The notes beneath the pieces were generated by a model. It saw nothing but the letters and a program-made list of their open reading frames with translations. It did not search any database and was not told the origin of the DNA. A stretch of 64,000 nt of DNA. Source: Paramecium sonneborni. Taxonomy: Eukaryota > Ciliophora > Oligohymenophorea > Peniculida > Parameciidae. Below are positions 35,398 through 45,705 of the stretch, one piece after another; position 1 is the first letter of the stretch, and every line of letters starts with the position of its first letter. Position numbers and translations under genes: made by a program. The stretch is taken from contig CAJJDN010000014.1 in the NCBI GenBank assembly GCA_905182985.1, positions 577,307-641,306 on the forward strand. The letters run 5' to 3'.

Positions 35398-36448
35398 ATG
35401 GATTATTTAAGTGATTCTTCCATCAGTTCTGCAGATACAAATGATGGAATAATTCTAAGAGAAGAAAGCAGATATCAAAGAAAAGGTATAAATGATTTAT
35501 AAAATTAAGGTTATGGTTTAATATTTGCTTTATCGTTGACAGTGATAGGGTTTTGCGTATACCCATAATAAATATCATATTGGTTTTTATCCTCCCTTCA
35601 AAACTTTAAACGTAATAGTTATATAAAATTATATGTAGCTCATTATATATAAATGATTATGTTATTATCCACACATATTATTGGTTTCTCTTTGGGGAAC
35701 TTTGTGATGTATATTATTTATAAAGCCAAATCACCATTTTTTGAAAGGTATAGAACAAGATAGGTATTAATATAAAAATATAAAGAATCCATGGCCATGG
35801 GATGAAAACCCAGTAGCTTGGAAAAAAAAAAGAGTAGAGGTTTGGAAAAGTACATCTTTAAATATGATTTTGGGAGTTCTAATGTGTATCTTAGACTGTT
35901 ATTTAAGTCCTTTATTAAGGACTGATTTAGATTCATTTCCAACTATATTTGAAATGATTTGGTAAATTGTATTTTCAATGTTAATTGAAGATACATGTTT
36001 TTATTGGTCACATAGAACTTTACATTCTCCAAAGCTTTATTCCAAAATTCATAAAAAACATCATGAATTTTATACTAGTGTCTCATATGCTGCTATATAT
36101 GCCCATCCTATTGAATATATATTTGGCGATGTTATTCCAGTTTTTATAGGATCTAAAATATTAGGTTCTAGGATGCATATTGCTACTTTATAACTATGGT
36201 TATTGTTGAGAATCGGAGAAACTATAGATGGTCATAGTGGTTATGAATTTTCTTGGAGTCCATTTAGATTATTACCATTCTCTAGTAGTGCTGAATCACA
36301 TAATTATCATCATTCTCATAATGATGGTAATTATGGTAGTTTCTTCACATATTGGGATACAATTATGGGAAGTGACAAATCATATAATTCTTTTATTAAT
36401 AAAAAGTATGGAAAAGTCAATAAATAAAAATAAACAAAGCAAGAGTGA
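35398..36448 (+). CDS. Fatty acid hydroxylase / sterol desaturase family protein
   Basis: Di-iron membrane oxygenase of the ERG3/ERG25/scs7 superfamily; 342 aa, one 22-nt intron at 35764-35785. Three histidine boxes are seen in the usual order: HRTLH (about residue 197), HKKHHE (about 211) and HNYHHSH (about 293), with EDTCFYWSHR before the first. Four hydrophobic stretches flank them; the N-terminal 45 residues are polar. NPWPWDENPVAW precedes the third helix. Closest in style to methylsterol monooxygenase/C-5 desaturase-like proteins, but the substrate is not determined. It starts 13 bp from the opposite-strand gene and so shares its promoter region. Confidence 0.9.
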
Positions 36449-36618
36449 ATCATCATCTATTATATAAAATATATGATTCTTTTATTTTAATTTAGTTGAT
36501 TATCTATCCAAGAAACAAAACATAATCAAATTATAAAATTTTACAAAGTATTAAATAAAATTAAAAGAAAAAAAATACTTCTTTTTAATACGCACTGGCC
36601 ATTGATTTATAAACTCTT

Positions 36619-36986
36619 TCAACTTCTGTTTTTTTTTTTCGTTTTAACAAACAGATCGTATTTTTTTTATCCTTGACAAAGAAAGAATAAAAATTCTTCA
36701 TTCTGTATTAATAATTATTAATTTATACTTATTGTATAATTAAACAGAATTTAATTTTTTTTAAATTCTTAAAGATTCTTTGAAAATACAATTTACTTTT
36801 TCTTTATGTTTGTTTTCTTAAATCCTTCTTTTTAAGAGCCTCTAAATTAGATATTTGATTCTGAATATGAATCTTTCTTAAACCTTCTACCTTTCCACTT
36901 ACAAAGTATTGATGATCACTTTTATTATATATGTAAGCTGGATTTTCAAATACTCTAAAAGATAAATATTCGCCACGCCATGGCAT
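36619..36986 (-). CDS. Hypothetical basic protein, 113 aa
   Basis: Starts MPWRGEYLSFRVFENPAYIY at 36986; 26-nt intron at 36703-36728; stop at 36619. The first 60 residues have normal composition with aromatic residues; the rest is Lys-rich (LEALKKKDLRKQTQRKSK) and ends KTKKKNRS. No family recognised. A different exon choice is possible downstream, where the unspliced frame is also open for some distance. Confidence 0.5.
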
Positions 36987-37445
36987 TAAATTATTATAAT
37001 TACTTATTAAACATTAAAATTAAGATTTTCATCACCATATTAAGGAATATATTTTATAAGAATTATTTAATTACATGATATAAAAAGAAAAAATCATTAT
37101 AGTTGACAAAATGACACAGCTTTTATAAAGTCAAATCTGTAATTTTTATTAATAACTTTAGTTTCTTGAGAATAGAATATATAAGTAAATATTCTAATAA
37201 TAAATTTATAATTTAAATTTAGTATTTTTTATTTTAAATATAATTATGCAAGATTTTATTTCCCAATTCTAAAAGTTGGATTTAAAAATTTAAATGTTCT
37301 TTAAAACACTATTTTTACTAAGATCTTCAATTCAAAAAATATCTTTAAAATAATATTTAAAATAAATATTTTTCCTCAGCTTCTATTTAAAATAAAGAAA
37401 ATAATAATTATAAATTAACTGATTATTTTATTTAATTTAAAATGA
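36987..37445. other. Intergenic, nothing recognised
   Basis: A+T-rich spacer between two minus-strand genes. No motif seen. Confidence 0.45.
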
Positions 37446-38296
37446 TCACAATCTTTCTAATAAACATTTAGCAGCTCTCAATTTTTATGTGAAATAGGTT
37501 TCTTTTAAATTTAGTTAAAATAATTATTTTTTTTTTCTTTATTCCAATTCATGTAATTGTTTAGATAACTCTAACAGTTTTTCTTTACCACTTATTTACT
37601 TTTCTTTGATTTCTATAAATTTATTCAATCTCATAGATTTATAAGACTTAAAAAACTACTCACATAAATTTTGTTCGAATAAATCGATTTTTCTCTTGAA
37701 TTTTTGTAAATTTTCTTCGTTATAAGTTATCTATGCTTCTTATTTATTAATATAATCGCAAATGTTAAATTTCATCATTTCATCATATATTATTGATTTA
37801 GCCTATAATTTATTATTTACAATATTAATTTTTTTTTAGAATTCAATTTACTATCTAATAGTATTGATTTCTTTATCGATTTCTAAGGTCTGTTTCTATT
37901 GTTATAAGATTTTTGTTAACTTTTCTTAATAATATTCTCTCCTCAATAGATATATATAAATAATACTTTAATTAAGTTATTCTTTTGTTTTTCTTTTAGT
38001 TGTTTGATCTTTTAAGCTATTCTTTTAATTAATCTTAGATTTCTTTTGAATTCTTTTTAAGCCCATTCTTAATCATATTTTCCTTAAGCTTAAATAGTGA
38101 ATTAAGTGTTAGTGGATAAACAACTAAAATCATTCTCATTAGCCAAAGTAATGATATCCTCTTCTTCATCTTAATAAGATAATGATTCTAAAATAAATGA
38201 TGGTTCAGTTGATTATAGTCTTAATTTTAATTCTTCTAATGAATAAACCTCCTCAAAATTGAATTCAAGTCCTTAGCATTCTATTTTAAGATTCAT
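37446..38296 (-). CDS. Coiled-coil protein, 266 aa
   Basis: ATG at 38296, introns at 37942-37966 and 37896-37920 (25 nt each) enclosing a 21-nt micro-exon (ERILLRK), stop at 37446. The N-terminal third is acidic with a short conserved-looking start; from about residue 85 it is one long coiled coil (KRNLRLIKRIAQKIKQLKEK, TLEIDKEINTIRQQIEFQKK, ISGKEKLLELSKQLHELE). No domain name. The two perfect 25-nt introns and exact frame give good support. Confidence 0.75.
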
Positions 38297-38746
38297 TATT
38301 GATTTTAATAAAATTTCTAAATAATTTCTTTTATAATTCTAAAATATAGAATTTTATCTATTTATACAATGATTATTTTATATTGCTATTTTTTGATAGA
38401 ATATAGTTAATGATTAATATCAATTATAATTCTGCAAATAAAAGTTAATTAAAATGATAAAAATTGTATTAAATGTTGAAAAATAAATAAATTTAGCTAT
38501 CTAGAATATAATTTTAATTCTCTTGATTTAATTTATATTTGATAAAAATGTTTTTTTAAAATTCAAGACTATATTGATCAAATTAAAGTATATATATCAA
38601 ATATATTAATGTCTCGTTTTTTAAATGAATAAATATAGATTAACATCACAAAAAGATTACCTAGGAAACTGTATGTAATTTTATGTCAAATTGATATTAA
38701 TTCTTTTCACCAAAAACTTTTATTATAATATATATCGATATAACTA
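38297..38746. other. Intergenic, nothing recognised
   Basis: A+T-rich; no frame or motif. Confidence 0.45.
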
Positions 38747-39271
38747 TCAATTGTGGCATTTAGAATGCTTTAAATATTAACTCTCGGCTACTTAACAATT
38801 TTTTCTTAATAAATCTCCTACTACTATTGAATCTTTTTTAGGATTCTTGAAGACTTCACACTAAGAATTTGTGCTTTTGTTACGCTTCCTTAATTCAATA
38901 TAATCATCAACAACATATTTTAACCATTTCCAAGCATATTTTAAGCTTATTTATTTATCAGAAGGGTGACAAACTCTAACCATATCGAGAACACAATTAA
39001 CAAATTTCATTTCATCAGGATCTTATCTAACTTAGCTACTTAGAATTTCATTTTCTTATTAAGCTTCAATATATTTATAATGCAAATGCTCTAGTTCTTC
39101 ACTCAGATACTTATGTAAAAAATACCTTAATTATTACCAATACTGCATTAGTTAATTAACTTTTTCATTTGCAATTTATAACTATTACTCTAATGATATT
39201 GATTCAGTTTCATTTTTAAAAAACATTTCCTCCTTTATTGACAATGGTGAGAACTCTTATGAGTAGCTCAT
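38747..39271 (-). CDS. Hypothetical protein, 174 aa
   Basis: Uninterrupted minus-strand frame, MSYSQEFSPLSIKEEMFF to KHSKCHN. Helical and charged, with ESISLEQQLQIANEKVNQLM as a likely coiled coil, then a more compact part (MKFVNCVLDMVRVCHP, YAWKWLKYVVDDYIELR). Not recognised. Its stop-to-start spacing with neighbours is about 220-450 bp. Confidence 0.65.
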
Positions 39272-39494
39272 TTTATTTTAACTGTTATATATAATTTAAT
39301 TAAATTAATTCAAAATAGAACTAAATGTTTAATAAATATTTTCAAAATTATTTTGACTTATAACTTTATGGAAAACTAATTATTTATAGAGAAGAATTTA
39401 AGTAATTATTAAATAAATCTATTTTTATTTTAAGAAATAATATATTTATTTAGTTTTTTTTTTATTTTTAAGCAAATATCATTAATTTACTTTA

Positions 39495-40835
39495 TCATGA
39501 TTATTCACTCTTTATTAATTTGAATAAACTTGAAGTTTCTCCTATATTTGAAAATTCGATTGAAAATGCTTACAGCTAAATAATAATTATAATTATTTAC
39601 TTCTGTTACTAAATCTGAGGTTTTATACATTTTTTTATTTATTAAATGCTTTAAGAAAATGGTCAGATATTTAATCATTCTTACTTGTTAACCTTTTTCC
39701 TATAAATTTATAAATCATATAACTTTAATGTTCTAACAAAATTGTATGCAGTAATTAATATAATAATTTAAATACTCCTAAGGAATATGAAATTATTAAA
39801 CGATCATGCACATGATTTCTAAACCATTTGGTGTTACATCAATTTAGACTAAAATATCCATTAAACTCAGAATATAATTATAAATTTACTCTAGAAATTC
39901 TGGGTTTGGAAAATATCTAGTAAACAAAAAAAATGCTAAGTTTAAGTTTTTTTCAATTAATTCACTTAGATTAAAATTTGCTAGACCATTATTTTTTAAT
40001 AAATTGTAATTGTCTTTCTTTAAATATTCTTAAAATTACTATAATAAATTTTTTTTATACTTAAAATTCTTATTCTGTGATTTATTCAATATGAGCTTTT
40101 GACATGATTTCTTTTATTTGACTCAATTTATCTGAATTTATTGATAATGAATAATCCCATATAGTATCAGATACTTCATGTATATCTATCCAATCAAATC
40201 TATTTTAAATAATTATTGGAATGGGTCTAAAATAATCAATTTCATATCCATTTTATTATAAAATCATGTATTTTGTTTTTCTAGAATTATATGAATTTTT
40301 ACTAAGGGGGATTATTATTATTAATAGAAACACAATTCCTAATTTTATTTTAAGAAGTTTAATTATAAGGTTAATCTTTTAAACTTGTTTTTTCATTGGA
40401 TTAAAATTTATCTTATTCTTCAAGCAGGGTCTTAATTGTAATGCCAGCATACTATCTTAAATGTCTTAATGAAATCATTATACAATTTGAGGATCTTAAA
40501 TAAATTTTCTCTCAAAATCATTCTATGTAAAGATGTAAATATCTTATAAACATGGTCTTAATTCAGAATTATAAAGTAAATAGATACTCAATAATCTTTA
40601 TCCTTTTGTAAATATCTAGATTTGTACAAATTCTTACATTATCACACAATCCCTAATAAATGTAAGGATATGGATTTGGCTCTGATTCAAATTTTTTTAT
40701 AAACATCTTCTGCATATTTTCTAATGTCCCAGTTGATTCAATTATATATTTATTTATTAATTCAACCTCCTATTAGGAAATCATCAAATGATAATTAAAT
40801 TATTAAATAAAACTCATTAATATTAAAAATACTCA
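39495..40835 (-). CDS. CNOT11: CCR4-NOT complex subunit 11
   Basis: Subunit of the cytoplasmic deadenylase complex; 392 aa. Best evidence is the C-terminal CNOT11 domain: QLRPCLKNKINFNP-type core, YFRPIPIII, then LTIFLKHLINKK and the signature TELQAFSIEFSNIGETSSLFKL, close to the family's [23 protein letters not shown]. Six introns (minus): 40557-40587, 40456-40483, 40302-40333, 40039-40060, 39700-39723, 39576-39600 (31, 28, 32, 22, 24, 25 nt). The spliced length is divisible by three. The first three introns are the least certain since alternative frames are open there. CNOT11 binds CNOT1 with CNOT10. Confidence 0.82.
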
Positions 40836-40927
40836 TATTAATAATTCATATTATTATATTTATATCATATTATATTTATAAGATATTTATATATTCATAA
40901 ATTTTGCTAATTTAGATGTAATTATAA

Positions 40928-42119
40928 TCATTTATCAAACTATGCATACTTTTTAGCCAAATCATCCATTTATTTTTCTAATCCACGATATCTATTTAGA
41001 AGTTCATTTCTTCTAATAGTAAAGGTTTCCTCTTTTTCCATAAGTACACTAAATATTAGAGAATGCTATCTTACTTTATTTCACTCTATAATCCATCAAG
41101 CATTTTTTCTTAAGATTCAATTGTGTCTTAATTTTATTAAATTTTTTAATCTAATTCATTCATAATTCCTTCATCAGATTATTAAGCTAATTAATCTATT
41201 CCACTAATTGAACAAATTCTCTAAAATTCATCTAAAAGTAACTTCCTCTCCATTTATAATGATTCTTATGCTTTCACTTCTGATTTTATTAATTTATCAT
41301 AGCTTTTTGTTTTATTAAATTCATCTTCAAATTCTTTTAATTATATTCTAGACTATTATAATTCATTATTTTTTTAAGACAATTCCATCTCTAATTTATT
41401 TTTGAGTTATTCTAATTCCTCTAGTTTTTATTATTTTTATAATAACTTAGGATCAAGCCTTTATTATTCCTTACATAATTTTTCAAATTCTTATTCATAA
41501 TGTAAACTAGCAGCTTGCAATTAGTTTTGTTTTTGCTAACTTGTTTTAATCTCCTATTACAAATTCAAATATATATTTCTTATTTAATTACTTTAATTAA
41601 CAAGTTTTTAATATGATTACGATAATTCTTAAACTGTGGCAGTTGCTCTTTATAATTCTTCTCTACTTTCATCTTTACAAATATTTGAATAAATTTTATA
41701 CTTGCTTCTTCTTTTATTTCAGCTATTTTACTACCTAATAATTCAACTTCCTCTTATGTAGCCTGTTTATAATGTTATCTCTCTCTTAATTATTCATTTA
41801 TTTATTCAATTTACGCTTCAAATGTCTTTATTTCATATTTTCTTTATTTTATTTTATTTGCATTCTTTTTTCTTGGTTTCCCACTTTAATGTACTTTTCT
41901 TATCAATTCAGCCAATTATTATTTTAACTATATTTATTCTTGAAGAACATCTTCTAAATTAATCTAATCAATTATATTTTTATATATTACTTGTTCTTTT
42001 TCTTATTATTATATTAGTTATGTGAATTATTTATCCAGAATTTTTCGGTAATTTCTTGGGTCCAATTTTGTTTCAAAAGGAATCCCATTCTCTTCAAACA
42101 ATTATTATATTTTGAACAT
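40928..42119 (-). CDS. Coiled-coil protein, about 378 aa, start uncertain
   Basis: Almost entirely coiled coil. Introns at 41673-41701 (29 nt) and 41049-41074 (26 nt). Start taken as MFKIQQLFEENGIPFETKLD at 42119. Alternatively a 28-nt intron (42090-42117) would join NGIPFETK to an upstream open frame (YIPIQQQFILSNFIEIKKK) reaching about 42280. Segments: KILDKQFTQLIQQQEKEQ, AQIEQINEQLRERQHYK, then heptads to TFTIRRNELLNRYRGLEKQM near the C-terminus; stop at 40928. It resembles CCDC-type axonemal proteins but no family is certain. Confidence 0.7.
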
Positions 42120-42283
42120 AGAATTTAAATTATTTATCAATAATTTATTTAGTAAACTATAGATTATCTTTCTTCTTTATTTCAATAAAGTTCGATAAGA
42201 TAAACTATTACTATATAGGAATATAAAAATTATATTTATCATTTGATTCTTTTAACAACTGAAAAATAAGTTGGCTAATTCAT

Positions 42284-42574
42284 GAAAATTGAAATTCAAA
42301 TAACAAAAATTATTATAGCATTAAGATTATAATATAATGAATGGATCTTGAAAATAAAAATAAATATTAAATATTCCGTTTTTTGATAGAGATTACGGAA
42401 TTAAAATATGTTCTAATTACGTATTCCAATTTAATATTTTATTTTTGAATAAATCGAAATATAGATTATTCCAATTTTTTTATAAATAGTTAAATCTTAA
42501 TTACAAATTTGTAAAAATATATGATTAAAAATTATTTGATATATTTTAATTAAGATTTTGAAATATGTAAAGTA
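42284..42574. other. Intergenic, nothing recognised
   Basis: A+T-rich spacer, partly within the possible 5' region of the minus-strand coiled-coil gene. Confidence 0.35.
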
Positions 42575-43098
42575 TCAAAATAATTTGATAAAATTAAATT
42601 ATATAATTTATATTTAATTTTAGAAAATTAATAAGCGAGGAATGATTATCAGAGAAGTTCTTAAAAGTGGCAATTTAAATTTCATTTTAATTTATTTCTA
42701 AAACTACTTCTTTTCAATTGATTATTATCTTTAAGGTGAATGAATGTAAGATTTAATTTGTTTGGCTTATTTAATTTCTTCATTTTTATCAACTTATTAT
42801 TTATTAATTTCTTCTATCTATTTTAATAACTGATTCCCTAAATTATTTTTAAGGAATATAAAATGATTTTTCAATTATCTATTTAGTTGATCATGGATAT
42901 AATTATTAAAATTCTGTTTACTATAAGGATTTTCTTTATATTTTCAAAGCATCTAACTTTAAGTTCTTTTTATAACATTTTTTTGACTAATTTCTATTTA
43001 TAATTAATTTGATAAATAGAAACTATAGATTTAATCTTCGAAAAATGAGGAAGTAAATTTTTAGTCAATAAATTTTAATAAAACAGAAATAATCGCAT
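42575..43098 (-). CDS. Possible mitochondrial protein, exon structure unresolved
   Basis: ATG at 43098 opens MRLFLFYQNLLTKNLLPHFS, a hydrophobic/basic start typical of mitochondrial import, followed by SKQKLVKKMLQKELKV. A second frame carries ENPYSKQNFNNYIHDQLNRQ and a Gln/Lys-rich coiled coil to about 42600. Joining them needs an intron or removal of roughly 56 nt, longer than normal here. The 27-bp IES-like segment 42999-43025 lies inside the first frame as nine stop-free codons. The product is not recognised and the 3' end is uncertain. Confidence 0.4.
42999..43025. mobile_element. Retained 27-bp IES-like segment
   Basis: Present in copy 1 and absent from copy 2 of the repeat, where a single TA remains at the junction. 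The segment is bounded by TA on both sides, as in Paramecium IESs, and 27 bp falls in the shortest, commonest IES size class. One end read inward begins TATAGTTT, matching 7 of 8 positions of the TAYAGYNR consensus; the other, TATAATTA, also matches 7 of 8. A TATA at the left edge leaves the exact register ambiguous by 2 bp. Confidence 0.8.
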
Positions 43099-43188
43099 GA
43101 AACTGGTATAAAAATGGATTGATAGTATATGAATTAATTTAATATTATTATAAAATTAGTTATATAATTAATCATTATTATAAAATTA

Positions 43189-43782
43189 ATGAAAAATAAT
43201 GAGAATAATGAAAAGTCATTTCATTCAGTTTCAATACAAAAAGCCTCTTCTATGTTAAGCATGATTGAAGATGTAAATAATCAATAAGTTTAAAATCAAA
43301 ATAAATTACAAAATGAAGCAAAAAAAAAAGATATTAATCCTTAACCTATAATTTCTTCAGCAATAGCAAGAGAAGTGGAAGAGTTAGAATAAACTTATAA
43401 ACATTAGTAATTAAAAGGCATTTAACAAATAGGGACTAAACATTTTTATATAAAATATATGGCATTTTATTATTGCAGCTAATTTTATCATCTTTAAGAG
43501 GTCCATTATATTTAACAATACATAAAAGTTCTATAATAAGAGCAGCTTGGAGATAAGGATTTACTGCATTAATATATATACCAATTAGTATTTATGAATT
43601 AAAAAACAACAAAAATTATTTCATTTCTTTCAAAGGTTAAACATTTAACTTGCTGATGGCATCAGTAACATAAGCAGTATTTAAATTATCTGTAAATATT
43701 AGATTTTTGCAGTATCGTTGTCTATATCTGTGACACATACTCATGTTTCATATGCACTTATGTTTTATAATAGTTCTTTATT
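43189..43782 (+). pseudogene. Duplicate 5' part of the EamA-type transporter gene
   Basis: Same sequence as the first part of the gene at 44218-45653, cut off at the N at 43783. It should be merged with that gene, not counted. Confidence 0.85.
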
Positions 43783-43783
43783 N

Positions 43784-44127
43784 TCTTTAAGGTGAATGAA
43801 TGTAAGATTTAATTTGTTTGGCTTATTTAATTTCTTCATTTTTATCAACTTATTATTTATTAATTTCTTCTATCTATTTTAATAACTGATTCCCTAAATT
43901 ATTTTTAAGGAATATAAAATGATTTTTCAATTATCTATTTAGTTGATCATGGATATAATTATTAAAATTCTGTTTACTATAAGGATTTTCTTTATATTTT
44001 CAAAGCATCTAACTTTAAGTTCTTTTTATAACATTTTTTTGACTAATTTCTATTTAGATTTAATCTTCGAAAAATGAGGAAGTAAATTTTTAGTCAATAA
44101 ATTTTAATAAAACAGAAATAATCGCAT
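43784..44127 (-). pseudogene. Duplicate 5' part of the possible mitochondrial gene
   Basis: Repeat copy 2 of the start of the gene at 42575-43098, without the 27-bp segment and with its 3' part lost at the N. Confidence 0.75.
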
Positions 44128-44217
44128 GAAACTGGTATAAAAATGGATTGATAGTATATGAATTAATTTAATATTATTATAAAATTAGTTATATAATTAA
44201 TCATTATTATAAAATTA

Positions 44218-45653
44218 ATGAAAAATAATGAGAATAATGAAAAGTCATTTCATTCAGTTTCAATACAAAAAGCCTCTTCTATGTTAAGCATGATTGAAGA
44301 TGTAAATAATCAATAAGTTTAAAATCAAAATAAATTACAAAATGAAGCAAAAAAAAAAGATATTAATCCTTAACCTATAATTTCTTCAGCAATAGCAAGA
44401 GAAGTGGAAGAGTTAGAATAAACTTATAAACATTAGTAATTAAAAGGCATTTAACAAATAGGGACTAAACATTTTTATATAAAATATATGGCATTTTATT
44501 ATTGCAGCTAATTTTATCATCTTTAAGAGGTCCATTATATTTAACAATACATAAAAGTTCTATAATAAGAGCAGCTTGGAGATAAGGATTTACTGCATTA
44601 ATATATATACCAATTAGTATTTATGAATTAAAAAACAACAAAAATTATTTCATTTCTTTCAAAGGTTAAACATTTAACTTGCTGATGGCATCAGTAACAT
44701 AAGCAGTATTTAAATTATCTGTAAATATTAGATTTTTGCAGTATCGTTGTCTATATCTGTGACACATACTCATGTTTCATATGCACTTATGTTTTATAAT
44801 AGTTCTTTATTATTTTATTGTGGAATTAAGATAGTAACTAAATAAAATTGCCATATTCTAGAATATTTAGGATTTGGAGTTGCTTTAGTTTTGTTAATAG
44901 TTATTTTTACAAATCATAGTTACACATTTTATTCTAAATAAGATGTTTCTATTTTAGATAAAATAATCTATGGAGATTTAACAGCACTATTTGGTGGTGG
45001 TGTTTCTACTTTATATTAGTAATAATTCTAAATAGATTTAGTGCAAAATATTACTCTAAGATAACATCTTGTTGTCCAACATTTACATTATTTGCAATAA
45101 TTAGGGCATTAAGTACTGTAATTTTAATAATTATGACATTAACTTTTGATAACAAGCACAATTTCTTTGAATTTTTAGAGCCTATACTCTTTATCCAAAT
45201 ATTCTGTAATGCTTTATTTACTGGAGTTTTAATGAATTAATTATAATCATATGTACAATTATTTGTTGATCCATTAACATATAATTCAGCAAACTTTTTT
45301 TAACCACTTTTTGGAAGCATTTTCTCTTTCTTATTAGGACAAGTATGTATATTAAACAATTATTTTTTTAGGAATCCTTACCAGGTTAACTATCAATAAC
45401 TTGTATGATCTTATATAGTATTGGTTTATTATTTATATAAATTGGAAGATCTAAATCAGAAATAGAAGATCTAAATTTAGATATTGAACTTAGATAATTT
45501 GATACTGTGTATTTTGAAAATAATCCTCTACTCTCTATATATCAATCACATTATAAAGAAAGAGAAGATTAAATGAAAATATCATTATATAGAAGAAAGA
45601 CAATTTAAAGACAACAAACTAAATAATTTGTTGATTATAGTATGGATTAATGA
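44218..45653 (+). CDS. EamA/DMT-superfamily membrane transporter
   Basis: 443 aa after removing introns 44436-44461, 44706-44731, 45019-45041 and 45343-45371 (26, 26, 23, 29 nt). About ten hydrophobic helices between residues 80 and 365, in two halves. Typical features of the drug/metabolite transporter fold: QLILSSLRGPLYLTIHKSSI in the first helix, AVSLSISVTHTHVSYALMF, LEYLGFGVALVLLIVIF, and a C-half repeat ending FFQPLFGSIFSFLLGQE. The N-terminal 80 and C-terminal 80 residues are polar and cytosolic by prediction. Substrate unknown; nucleotide-sugar or solute transport is possible. The start is ATG at 44218. Confidence 0.8.
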
Positions 45654-45705
45654 AAGTTGTTTGCATTCACTGTAATAATTAAGATTTTAAAATATTTATG
45701 ACAAT

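Larger units (their letters stand above)
42728..44811. repeat. Direct repeat about 1.05 kb around the N at 43783, probable assembly artefact
   Basis: Bases 42728-43782 recur as 43784-44811. The copies look identical apart from one 27-bp segment present only in the first (42999-43025). The unit covers the start of a minus-strand gene and the 5' part of the plus-strand transporter. As with the other two N sites, unmerged contig ends are the simplest cause. Confidence 0.9.

Noticed and set aside
40456..40587. Frameshift plus in-frame TGA making CNOT11 a pseudogene.
   Set aside because: Introns of 31 and 28 nt remove both problems, and the whole spliced gene is divisible by three.
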